Source of the DNA: Thermoplasmatota archaeon | Lineage (GTDB): Archaea > Thermoplasmatota > Thermoplasmata > UBA10834 | Direction of reading: 5' to 3' | NCBI GenBank assembly: GCA_022848805.1 | Contig: JAJISI010000057.1 | Coordinates: 1 to 7,804, forward strand | Length of the DNA stretch: 7,804 nucleotides | In this document: positions 1-5,238 of the stretch, one piece after another | Position numbering within the stretch: the stretch's first letter is position 1 | How the letters are laid out: each line of letters begins with the position of its first letter | Position numbers and translations under genes: made by a program | Notes under the pieces: model-generated | What the model saw: the letters and a program-made list of their open reading frames with translations, nothing else | Databases searched by the model: none | Told to the model about the DNA's origin: nothing

Positions 1-2
1 CG

Positions 3-59
3 GTCGACCAGTCCGATCGGCGCATCATGATCATCGGTGAGATGAATGGCCAGGCCTAA
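3..59 (+). CDS. 3' end of an unidentified upstream gene (partial)
   Basis: An open frame enters from the left edge and encodes 18 residues, VDQSDRRIMIIGEMNGQA, before TAA at 57-59. Its stop lies inside the start of the JAMM protease gene, whose ATG is at 46. A 14-base overlap of this kind is typical of translationally coupled archaeal genes, and this is the main reason to believe the frame is real. The other two plus frames close at 28-30 and 38-40 and show no similar coupling. The fragment is too short to name. Because it shares an operon with a JAMM peptidase, an E1-like, ubiquitin-like or other modifier-pathway gene is possible, but nothing in the residues shows this. Confidence 0.4.
   Translation, partial: VDQSDRRIMIIGEMNGQA
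36..40 (+). promoter_or_regulatory. Ribosome binding site of the JAMM protease gene
   Basis: GGTGA lies five bases before the ATG at 46 and matches the anti-Shine-Dalgarno end of archaeal 16S rRNA. It sits inside the upstream reading frame, so translation of the two genes is probably coupled. Confidence 0.55.
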
Positions 60-669
60 GGTTGTCGGCGAAGTCAGGAGGGATGTCCCTGAACGCGCTC
101 CACCCGCGGGCCCCCGTCCGCATGACTGGCTCTCCGAGGAGTCGAAGGTTCTGTATGATGAGGTGTCAAAGTCCGGGGAGCCTTTCGACATGTACCTCTC
201 AACACTGGCAGAGAGCAGGATACGGCACCAGGCAACCAAGGTCGCTCCAGACCGCCTGGAAGTCATGGGACTGCTACTGGGCGAGGTGAGCAGATGGAGA
301 GGAAAAGCGTACACCGTGGTCATGAACGTGGGAACGACCGACCTGGAGAGCACGCCGGCCAAGGTCAGATTCGACCCGGACGCGTTGCCAGGACTCTTCA
401 AGGAACTAGATGGTGCGGGATTCGACTACATCGTAGTCGGATGGTACCACTCCCATCCTGGACACACATGTTTCCTCTCCCGGACCGATCTGCGCACTCA
501 GAGGACTCTGTTCGACCAGCCTTATCATTGTGCCCTGGTGGTCGACCCCGTCAACAGGGAAACCAAGGCCTTCAAACTCTCGGAAGGCGGATACGTCGAA
601 GTGCCGTTTGCGCTCGTTTCTGAAGGCGGACCGAAGCTGAGACGACTCAGGACTGGTATGCAAGGCTGA
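46..669 (+). CDS. Rpn11-like JAMM/MPN+ domain metalloprotease
   Basis: This 207-residue protein carries a complete JAMM zinc-protease signature. Glu72 lies in LEVMGLLLG, His135 and His137 in HSHP, Ser145 and Asp148 in LSRTD, which together fit E-Xn-HSH-X7-S-X2-D. The surrounding residues (EVMGLLLG, HSHPGHTCFLS) resemble the eukaryotic proteasome lid deubiquitinase Rpn11 and CSN5. The family hydrolyses isopeptide or linear bonds after ubiquitin-like modifiers, and archaeal members remove SAMP/Urm1-type tags. The catalytic domain spans about residues 50-190. The first 45 residues are proline- and charge-rich and the last 15 are basic. No signal peptide or membrane segment is seen, so it is cytoplasmic. 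The ATG at 46 is chosen for its GGTGA site and overlap with the upstream gene. The activity is well supported by motif; the substrate is unknown. Confidence 0.9.
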   Translation: MARPKVVGEVRRDVPERAPPAGPRPHDWLSEESKVLYDEVSKSGEPFDMYLSTLAESRIRHQATKVAPDRLEVMGLLLGEVSRWRGKAYTVVMNVGTTDLESTPAKVRFDPDALPGLFKELDGAGFDYIVVGWYHSHPGHTCFLSRTDLRTQRTLFDQPYHCALVVDPVNRETKAFKLSEGGYVEVPFALVSEGGPKLRRLRTGMQG

Positions 670-731
670 GGGCATCGTCCCTCTCCGTATGACCGCCGAC
701 AGCTCCGGCTCTGCATGAGAAACTTTTTCTT
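668..731 (+). terminator. Possible terminator after the JAMM gene
   Basis: The JAMM stop codon overlaps a small hairpin, GAGGG (668-672) with CCCTC (679-683) around a six-base loop. About 40 bases later there is a pyrimidine run, TTTTTCTT, at 724-731. Archaeal terminators are T-rich tracts with or without a stem, so the run could end the upstream transcript. The distance between stem and tract makes this tentative. No clear TATA box for the next gene is visible in 670-764, so read-through into that gene is also possible. Confidence 0.3.
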
Positions 732-753
732 CACGTGCGCCTTGTGGTTATCC

Positions 754-760
754 GAGGGAG
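754..760 (+). promoter_or_regulatory. Ribosome binding site that decides the start of the secreted protein
   Basis: GAGGGAG lies four bases before GTG 765. The earlier in-frame GTG at 735 has only a pyrimidine run before it, so 765 is preferred. This start also places a short basic n-region directly before the hydrophobic core of the signal peptide. Confidence 0.6.
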
Positions 761-764
761 AACA

Positions 765-1919
765 GTGGCTACTGCGGCCTCGAAGAGGATTCTCGCTGCG
801 TCGCTCGGCCTCGCCATGCTTATCACTTCGACCATGGTATCCGGCGGTGTCGACAACGAAGAATACGAGCTGTCGGCCAGCATAGATGATGCCAAGATCA
901 ACCTGCACTCGGGGAATTTCAGCGTGGCTATCACCCGTGACTGGCCCCGGGTCATATTCAAGCACGAGCTTGACCCCTTCAGCCCGACGTTCGAGGTGAG
1001 TTGCCCCAGGATGTACTTGTTCAACGATACAGATGGGGATGGCATATTCGACCCACCGGAGGCAGAATTCACCGTCTTTCTTGATTCGAACCATGTGAAC
1101 TGGAACCTCTTGGCGTTCGAGCAGAACTACAGCAGTCAGTATGGTCAGTATGTCGTTGTCGGCATGACCGCCTCCGTCCACGCCTATGTCGTCGGCGAGA
1201 ACGAGACCCTCGTGCATTCCGATTGGGCGCTGTTATCGTTCTGGTTCTTCCTCGCTGAAGAGCCGGTGACTTACGAATGCCCAGGTGGAACCTATATCAT
1301 AGACGGCAAGACGCAGATGAGGATGAATTACACATTGAAGCTGAACGACCACCTCGATGTTGATGGTGTTGTGCTCGAGCATATGCTCCAGGGTGGTGGC
1401 TCGACGAATATGTTCCAGTTGGTGGAGGGTTTGCCGTACGGCGGCACCACCACGACGAAAATATCCGCCCTGGTGGACGAAAGGGAGGTGGAGGGGGATT
1501 ACTCCAGTGATTTCTGGGAGACATCGGACTTGGTGCAGGAGACTAGATTCGCAAAGGAAGACGGTGTCGTCCAAGCCTTCTACTTCTGGGAGACCGAAGC
1601 GATGATGGGGGGGACGGTCCTCAACACCACCGCACTTGTCAACTCATCGTACTTCACAACGGGTGCAGGAATGATCCTGCACTCCATACTTCCAGTGGAC
1701 AACCATACGACCATGGTGTCTCAGGGTTCAACGATGGGGATTTATGAATCCGGATTCATCGGTAGTGTGAGCGACTGGATTCAGGAATATATCCTCGTCT
1801 TCGTCGTTGTGTGTGGAACCATTGTTGTGGTCTCTCTGACACTGGCCGTGCGTAGAATGAGGCGAAAGACGGTCCGCCTCGATGACAACCCTGGAGAGGA
1901 TGAGTCGGAAGGCTCCTGA
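765..1919 (+). CDS. Secreted, C-terminally membrane-anchored protein of unknown family
   Basis: The product is 384 residues from GTG 765 (394 from GTG 735). It starts with a Sec-type signal: Lys7-Arg8 followed by a hydrophobic stretch to about residue 25. A large exported region follows, then one transmembrane segment (about 342-362), a basic stop-transfer run RRMRRK and an acidic tail ending at 384. The topology is therefore an extracellular domain anchored near its C-terminus. The exported part holds eight N-X-S/T sequons (Asn 51, 87, 121, 146, 188, 287, 293, 313), as expected for an archaeal surface glycoprotein. It also has a calcium-loop-like DTDGDGIFD at 88-96 and two cysteines (80, 172) that could pair. 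I do not recognise the family. It stands 95 bases after the JAMM gene and is convergent with hxlB, seven bases away, so context gives no functional clue. Confidence 0.8.
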   Translation: MATAASKRILAASLGLAMLITSTMVSGGVDNEEYELSASIDDAKINLHSGNFSVAITRDWPRVIFKHELDPFSPTFEVSCPRMYLFNDTDGDGIFDPPEAEFTVFLDSNHVNWNLLAFEQNYSSQYGQYVVVGMTASVHAYVVGENETLVHSDWALLSFWFFLAEEPVTYECPGGTYIIDGKTQMRMNYTLKLNDHLDVDGVVLEHMLQGGGSTNMFQLVEGLPYGGTTTTKISALVDEREVEGDYSSDFWETSDLVQETRFAKEDGVVQAFYFWETEAMMGGTVLNTTALVNSSYFTTGAGMILHSILPVDNHTTMVSQGSTMGIYESGFIGSVSDWIQEYILVFVVVCGTIVVVSLTLAVRRMRRKTVRLDDNPGEDESEGS

Positions 1920-1926
1920 TCGCTTC

Positions 1927-2463
1927 TCACACCCATATCGCATGACGTCTGCGCATAGACCCTTCGCTCTGGCCGAGTTTGTCCATGATCTGCGCCACTA
2001 TGCCGTCTAGGTAGATGAGTGTAGCATCCTCGAACAGGGTCCCGAGGGGTGCGAGCCGTTTTCGCTCCTCGTCCTCCTTCGGGTTGATCTGAATCACGAG
2101 ATTGGACGCGGTCGCCAGTTTCGAATGTTCGTTCGAGGTGATGGTTATGACCTCCGCCCCGACTCGTCTGACTATGTTCGCCGTCTGTATGCACGACATG
2201 GTCTCGCCGGTGTGCGAGACTATGATCACGAGGTGCCCCTTCCCTACGATCGGGGTGATGGTCTCTCCCACGAAGTATACTTCGAGCCCCATCTGAACAA
2301 GTCTAATGGCAAATGCCTTCGCAATCAGTCCCGACCGTCCGACCCCGTAGATGAATACCTTCTGCGCGGATATGATCATGTCGACGAATTTTTCAGTGCC
2401 TTCGACGTCCTCGTTGAGTGTGTCTCGGATGAACTTCATTATGTAATCGGTGCTATCCTTCAT
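1927..2463 (-). CDS. hxlB: 6-phospho-3-hexuloisomerase (SIS domain)
   Basis: This is a 178-residue single-domain SIS protein, the usual size for the family. It interconverts D-arabino-hex-3-ulose 6-phosphate and fructose 6-phosphate in the ribulose monophosphate pathway, which many archaea run in reverse to make ribulose 5-phosphate. Diagnostic segments are YGVGRSGLIAKAFAIRL (39-55), VGETITP (65-71), the phosphosugar loop SHTGET (83-88), PLGTLFED (139-146, with Glu145) and a C-terminal MRRRHA (170-175). The ATG overlaps the stop of the upstream TIM-barrel gene as ATGA, so the two are translationally coupled and no separate promoter is needed. The partner enzyme hexulose-6-phosphate synthase (hxlA) is not in this window. 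The loop reads SHTGET where I expect SGSGET in many relatives, a minor variation. A different sugar-phosphate isomerase specificity is possible but less likely. Confidence 0.9.
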   Translation of the reverse strand: MKDSTDYIMKFIRDTLNEDVEGTEKFVDMIISAQKVFIYGVGRSGLIAKAFAIRLVQMGLEVYFVGETITPIVGKGHLVIIVSHTGETMSCIQTANIVRRVGAEVITITSNEHSKLATASNLVIQINPKEDEERKRLAPLGTLFEDATLIYLDGIVAQIMDKLGQSEGSMRRRHAIWV

Positions 2464-3503
2464 TTCGATCCAGCTTTCTTCTTCTTTGAGTCGTCCTTCA
2501 TCTCCTTTGAGACCCTCTTGGCGAGCACCCTCTCCAATATGACCTTCATGTACATGGCGTCGTGCTCTAGAAGGGGGGAGCTGGAGATGACTGTGGTGGG
2601 TTCGTTCCTGTCTACTAGCGCTTCGGCCAGGGGTTCGAATCGGAGGTCACCCTTCTTGATCGAAGTGAATCGCTTCTCGTTGCCTCCCTCGTGCTCTACG
2701 CCAGAGAAGTGAGTGTATACCTCTCCGTCAGACACGGCCTTCGCGGTATCCAGCAATTTATCGAAATCCTTGGGCTCCCTGAGCAAGCCCTCCTCCCTCG
2801 AGTGGTAGTGGGCGAAATTGACTACAGGAACAAGCTGTTTCGTGTCTTTGCAGAGCCTGGCAACTTCGCTCAGCGATCCGTAGACCTCTTGCCTTCCGCT
2901 GAGTTCCAAGCCGATGGGGGTCTTGATACCGTGCTTCTTGTACCACTTCGCGAGCTCTGCGAGTCTCTCCTTGGCTCTTTTGTGAGCGGTCTTCGCGGTG
3001 ACATCGCCGTAGAGACCGATATGGGTCACCACCATCCTGGCTCCAAGCTCGTTCGCTATGAGTCCCGCCCATCTGATCGAGTCCATGCTCTTGAAGCAGA
3101 GTTCCCCCTCGCTTATGATGTCCATGTAATATGGCGTGTGGATCGAGAGCTGGACGTCTAGTTCATCTGCCATCATCCTGAGGTCTCTCAGTTCAGCGTA
3201 GCTCTTGGTGATGCCGCTCGATAGGACGACGAGGGTGTCGCCGCTCTTTATCGGCTCGTCAAGGTTCGATATTATCTCATCTTTCGCGTCCTTCCGTCGA
3301 ACGATTTCGATGACCATGTCAGTCGCGAGCTCCCTCGGAGAAGAACCTATCTCCTCGGATTCTGCGGACCTCTCCTGCACGCTTGCCCTGACGAGCTGCG
3401 CTTCCATGGCGGTTAGGCCCAGGTTGTGTACATCCGCGATGCCGTCCCTCAGGGTCCTCCCTTTACAGGACAATGGTATTCCGGCCGAGCCAAAACGAAT
3501 CAT
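2460..3503 (-). CDS. Endonuclease IV-like TIM-barrel protein with altered metal site
   Basis: This 347-residue protein belongs to the AP endonuclease family 2/xylose isomerase-like TIM barrels. The N-terminus (MIRFGSAGIPLSCKG) and barrel strands SIHTPYY (120-126), VVTHIGLYG (158-166), GLELSG (198-203), PVVNFAHYH (226-234) and YTHFSG (263-268) fit the endonuclease IV fold. Compared with E. coli Nfo, ligands His122, His161, Glu200, His232 and His265 are kept. The Asp179 position is Asn229, the His231 position appears to be Phe279, and the Glu261 position is in a serine run, 307-309. Residues about 45-108 form an insertion between strands 2 and 3 that resembles an RCK_C/TrkA-C module (IKSGDTLVVL, 85-94). 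The tail is lysine-rich. The gene precedes hxlB with an ATGA overlap. The fold is confident. DNA-repair activity is doubtful and a sugar-phosphate role is an open alternative. Confidence 0.8.
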   Translation of the reverse strand: MIRFGSAGIPLSCKGRTLRDGIADVHNLGLTAMEAQLVRASVQERSAESEEIGSSPRELATDMVIEIVRRKDAKDEIISNLDEPIKSGDTLVVLSSGITKSYAELRDLRMMADELDVQLSIHTPYYMDIISEGELCFKSMDSIRWAGLIANELGARMVVTHIGLYGDVTAKTAHKRAKERLAELAKWYKKHGIKTPIGLELSGRQEVYGSLSEVARLCKDTKQLVPVVNFAHYHSREEGLLREPKDFDKLLDTAKAVSDGEVYTHFSGVEHEGGNEKRFTSIKKGDLRFEPLAEALVDRNEPTTVISSSPLLEHDAMYMKVILERVLAKRVSKEMKDDSKKKKAGSK

Positions 3504-3555
3504 TCCTTACAATAACCCCCGAGGTAGTCTGGAGTTGTCGAGTATTGCATAAGCC

Positions 3556-3563
3556 ATATATAT
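3556..3563 (-). promoter_or_regulatory. TATA box of the TIM-barrel/hxlB operon
   Basis: Read on the minus strand this is ATATATAT, about 53 bases before the ATG at 3503. Transcription would begin near 3530-3535 and give a leader of about 30 bases. The element is nearly symmetric and could also work on the plus strand. The start codon has only AAGGA directly against it and GGGGGTT further upstream, so its ribosome binding site is weak. Confidence 0.5.
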
Positions 3564-3608
3564 CTTCTCTTGGCTCCAGTTTCGTTTGTCGTGAGCTCTG
3601 ACCGGGGC

Positions 3609-3647
3609 GCGGATGGGTGCAAGGGTCTACACGAGCATCCCATCTGT
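3609..3647 (+). other. Imperfect inverted repeat between divergent promoters
   Basis: GATGGG-TGC (3612-3620) pairs with GCA-T-CCCATC (3635-3644). One T is bulged and the loop is 14 bases. Outer pairs G3611-T3645, C3610-G3646 and G3609-T3647 extend it when G-T wobbles are allowed. It lies upstream of the ribosomal promoter, so it is either a protein-binding site at DNA level or part of an unrecognised small RNA. It is not a terminator of any visible gene. Confidence 0.35.
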
Positions 3648-3674
3648 CATGTCTGGCCAGCACTCTGGGGCTAT

Positions 3675-3690
3675 CCAAAGCTTTATAAAT
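3675..3690 (+). promoter_or_regulatory. BRE/TATA promoter of the ribosomal protein operon
   Basis: The sequence CCAAAG-CTTTATAAAT has a strong archaeal TATA core, TTTATAAA, at 3682-3689 and an A-rich BRE-like element before it. Spacing of about 25 bases puts the transcription start near 3710-3713, leaving a leader of roughly 25 bases before ATG 3738. This is the clearest promoter in the window, and no other strong one is seen before the tRNA. Confidence 0.8.
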
Positions 3691-3737
3691 AGAACCCCCA
3701 TTTACTCGCCTGCTCTCTGATGTCGGAGGAGTCAGAA

Positions 3738-4103
3738 ATGGGAAGAAACAGCAGAAAAACGAACCCCCACCTCTTGACCCTGGTGCAGCATCTGAAGGAT
3801 GCGAGCAGGACCAACGAGGCGCCTATCTGGCGAGACATCGCGTTGAGGCTTGAGGGCCCCGCTAGTCACTGGGCTGAGGTCAACGTGGGAAAGCTGGATA
3901 GGCACGCCAACGAGGACGACGTCATCGTCGTTCCGGGCAAGTTGCTGGGCGCGGGCGATTTGAAGAAGAAGGTGACTGTGGCTGCATTCCGGTGCACCGG
4001 CCAGGCGAAGGATAAGGTTGCGAGCGCTGGCGGTAGAAGCCTTTCCTTGGAGGAGCTTGTTGAGAACAACCCCAAGGGATCGAAAGTTAGGATAATGGGG
4101 TGA
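3738..4103 (+). CDS. rpl18e: Large-subunit ribosomal protein L18e
   Basis: The product is 121 residues and is the archaeal/eukaryotic 50S protein L18e, absent from bacteria. The N-terminus reads MGRNSRKTNPHLLTLVQHLK, matching the family pattern RKTNP-x-L. Later segments WRDIALRLEGP, VIVVPGKLLGAGDLKKKVTVAA and the GSKVRIMG end are also typical. I start it at ATG 3738 because GGAGGAG at 3725-3731 lies six bases before it. The in-frame ATG at 3720 would add six residues not seen in relatives, lies only about ten bases from the predicted transcript start, and places the Shine-Dalgarno site inside the gene. It is the first gene of a conserved archaeal block with L13, S9 and RpoN, and its stop is four bases before the L13 GTG. 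Confidence 0.95.
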   Translation: MGRNSRKTNPHLLTLVQHLKDASRTNEAPIWRDIALRLEGPASHWAEVNVGKLDRHANEDDVIVVPGKLLGAGDLKKKVTVAAFRCTGQAKDKVASAGGRSLSLEELVENNPKGSKVRIMG

Positions 4104-4105
4104 TC
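4097..4105 (+). promoter_or_regulatory. Ribosome binding site deciding the GTG start of L13
   Basis: GGGGTGATC is a long match to the anti-Shine-Dalgarno sequence, overlaps the L18e stop codon and lies directly before GTG 4108. The ATG at 4106 is out of frame, so GTG is the start. Confidence 0.65.
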
Positions 4106-4107
4106 AT

Positions 4108-4524
4108 GTGGCAGTCATAGACGCGCAGGAGCAGGTCCTCGGTAGACTCTGTACGCATGTGGCCAAGCGGCTGCTCAACGGCGAGGAGATTACCATTGTC
4201 AACGCTCAGAAGGTCAAGATTTCCGGCGGAAAGGCACAGCTTCTGGCGCACTACACTCAGAGGCGGGCCCGCGGGAAGGGCATTAGCGGCCCGAAATATC
4301 CTCGCTCCGCTGACATGATATTCAGGCGCACCGTCAGAGGTATGCTGGATTACAGGAAGACTTCGGGAAAGGAAGCGTACAAGCGGTTGAGAGTGTATGT
4401 AGGTGTTCCATCGGAGCTTCGCGAGATAGAAGCCGAGAGTCCGGAGGTGGCCAAGAAGCCGCGTCTGGCCCGGTACGTGTATCTCGAGGAGATCTCCAGA
4501 GAACTCGGTTCCAGGAGGACGTGA
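4108..4524 (+). CDS. rpl13: Large-subunit ribosomal protein L13
   Basis: This is a 138-residue archaeal-type L13. The start MAVIDAQEQVLGRL corresponds to the usual VIDA-x-x-x-LGRL, followed by VAKRLLNGEEITIVNAQKV, the GPKYPRSADMIFRRTVRGML region and a lysine/arginine-rich VAKKPRLARYVYL near the end. In archaea it binds 23S rRNA early in 50S assembly. It begins with GTG four bases after the L18e stop, and its own stop is followed four bases later by the S9 start, so the block is tightly co-translated. Nothing is unusual in length or motif. Confidence 0.97.
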   Translation: MAVIDAQEQVLGRLCTHVAKRLLNGEEITIVNAQKVKISGGKAQLLAHYTQRRARGKGISGPKYPRSADMIFRRTVRGMLDYRKTSGKEAYKRLRVYVGVPSELREIEAESPEVAKKPRLARYVYLEEISRELGSRRT

Positions 4525-4528
4525 TGTC

Positions 4529-4927
4529 ATGAAGGTCGTTGTTGTCAGCGGCAAGAGGAAGAGTGCGGTCGCGAGAGCGACCGTCAGAAAGGGCCGCGGG
4601 CTGGTACGCGTGAATAGCGTTCCTTTGGAGGTCTTCGAACCCTATCTCGCAAGAGTCAAGATCAAGGAACCGCTCACGCTCGCCGGCGACAGAGTTTCGA
4701 AGGTCGATATCGATGTCAATGTCCAGGGCGGCGGGTTCATGGGCCAGGCGGCTGCCTCCAGAACGGCTATAGCGAAGGGGCTTGTGCAATTCCTCGGGGA
4801 CGAGGATCTGCAGGAGCTCTATTCAAGATACGACCGGTCTCTGCTCGTATCCGATCCGAGAAGGAAGCTTCCGAAGAAGCCGCTCGGAAGAGGCGCAAGG
4901 AAGAAGCGTCAGAAGTCCTACAGGTGA
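4529..4927 (+). CDS. rps9: Small-subunit ribosomal protein S9
   Basis: This is a 132-residue archaeal S9 (eukaryotic uS9/S16 type). It opens with VVVSGKRKSAVARATVRKG and has the central VDIDVNVQGGGFMGQAAASR glycine-rich motif. It ends with DPRRKLPKKPLGRGARKKRQKSYR-type residues, the conserved tail that reaches the P-site tRNA, with terminal KSYR intact. AGGAGG at 4513-4518, inside the end of the L13 gene, is a plausible ribosome binding site ten bases from the ATG. The stop codon is part of the AGGTGAT site used by rpoN. Confidence 0.97.
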   Translation: MKVVVVSGKRKSAVARATVRKGRGLVRVNSVPLEVFEPYLARVKIKEPLTLAGDRVSKVDIDVNVQGGGFMGQAAASRTAIAKGLVQFLGDEDLQELYSRYDRSLLVSDPRRKLPKKPLGRGARKKRQKSYR

Positions 4928-4928
4928 T
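4922..4928 (+). promoter_or_regulatory. Ribosome binding site of rpoN overlapping the S9 stop
   Basis: AGGTGAT is a full match to the archaeal Shine-Dalgarno sequence. It contains the TGA of rps9 and lies three bases before ATG 4932, which implies coupled translation. Confidence 0.65.
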
Positions 4929-4931
4929 AGA

Positions 4932-5120
4932 ATGATAATCCCAGTTCGATGCTTCACTTGCGGCAAGGTGGTAGGTAGCGCGTTTGAGGAGTTCGTTAGG
5001 AGAACCGATATGGGCGAATCGCCCAAGGAGGTTCTCGACGCATTGCGCCTCGAGCGATACTGTTGCCGGCGGATGATATTGACGCATGCAGACCTGATCG
5101 ATGAGGTGGCCCCCTACTGA
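4932..5120 (+). CDS. rpoN: DNA-directed RNA polymerase subunit N (RPB10 homologue)
   Basis: The 62-residue protein is the small zinc-binding subunit of archaeal RNA polymerase, homologous to eukaryotic RPB10 and unrelated to bacterial sigma-54. The zinc ligands are Cys7 and Cys10 (RCFTCGKVVG) and the adjacent Cys44-Cys45 (RYCCRRM), exactly the family arrangement. It acts at the RpoD/RpoL/RpoN/RpoP platform during polymerase assembly. It is the last protein gene of the L18e operon. In many archaea rpoK and other genes follow, but here a tRNA and then convergent genes follow instead. Confidence 0.97.
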   Translation: MIIPVRCFTCGKVVGSAFEEFVRRTDMGESPKEVLDALRLERYCCRRMILTHADLIDEVAPY

Positions 5121-5137
5121 GACGCCCCTCCGCGGAT

Positions 5138-5149
5138 CTCTTTCTTTTC
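5138..5149 (+). terminator. Pyrimidine-rich tract between rpoN and tRNA-Pro
   Basis: CTCTTTCTTTTC lies 17 bases after the rpoN stop and directly against the 5' end of the tRNA. It could act as an archaeal T-rich terminator for the protein operon. However, no TATA box for the tRNA is visible between 5121 and 5149, so the tRNA may rely on read-through, with RNase P releasing it. Confidence 0.35.
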
Positions 5150-5222
5150 GGGCCCGTGGGGTAGCTTGGTATCCTTCCAGCTTGGGGTGCTGGTAACTCG
5201 CGTTCAAATCGCGACGGGCCCA
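5150..5222 (+). tRNA. tRNA-Pro (anticodon GGG)
   Basis: A complete cloverleaf of 73 bases folds here. The acceptor stem GGGCCCG pairs with CGGGCCC and the discriminator base A is at 5222. The D loop contains GG at positions 18-19. The anticodon stem is CCAGC/GCTGG with loop TTGGGGT, placing anticodon GGG at 5184-5186. The T stem is TCGCG/CGCGA with loop TTCAAAT. CCA is not encoded and there is no intron. It decodes CCC and CCU proline codons. It follows the rpoN operon on the same strand and ends 16 bases before the stop of the convergent kinase gene. Confidence 0.95.
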
Positions 5223-5238
5223 CTACTCAAGGTCTGGG

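Larger units (their letters stand above)
3504..3719. other. Divergent intergenic promoter region
   Basis: This stretch separates the minus-strand TIM-barrel/hxlB operon from the plus-strand ribosomal operon. It holds two TATA boxes, one near each gene, and between them a GC-rich segment with an imperfect hairpin (3609-3647). I see no convincing protein-coding frame or tRNA. Confidence 0.7.

Noticed and set aside
525..1217. Minus-strand open frame of 230 codons across the JAMM and secreted-protein genes
   Set aside because: It runs antisense to two genes with clear motifs or topology and shows no recognisable domain, and it bridges an intergenic region. It is a shadow of GC-rich coding sequence.
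1781..2194. Minus-strand open frame of 137 codons over the convergent gene ends
   Set aside because: It overlaps hxlB in another frame, and its arginine/serine/histidine-rich composition is typical of out-of-frame translation.
2125..2712. Plus-strand open frame of 195 codons
   Set aside because: It is antisense to hxlB and the TIM-barrel gene, both of which match known families.
3463..3678. Minus-strand open frame across the divergent promoter region
   Set aside because: It would cover the TATA box and the hairpin, has no ribosome binding site, and resembles no family.
5150..5238. tRNA-Pro 3' end as an integration (att) site
   Set aside because: No second copy of the T-arm or acceptor sequence is visible, and no integrase or phage gene lies beside it.
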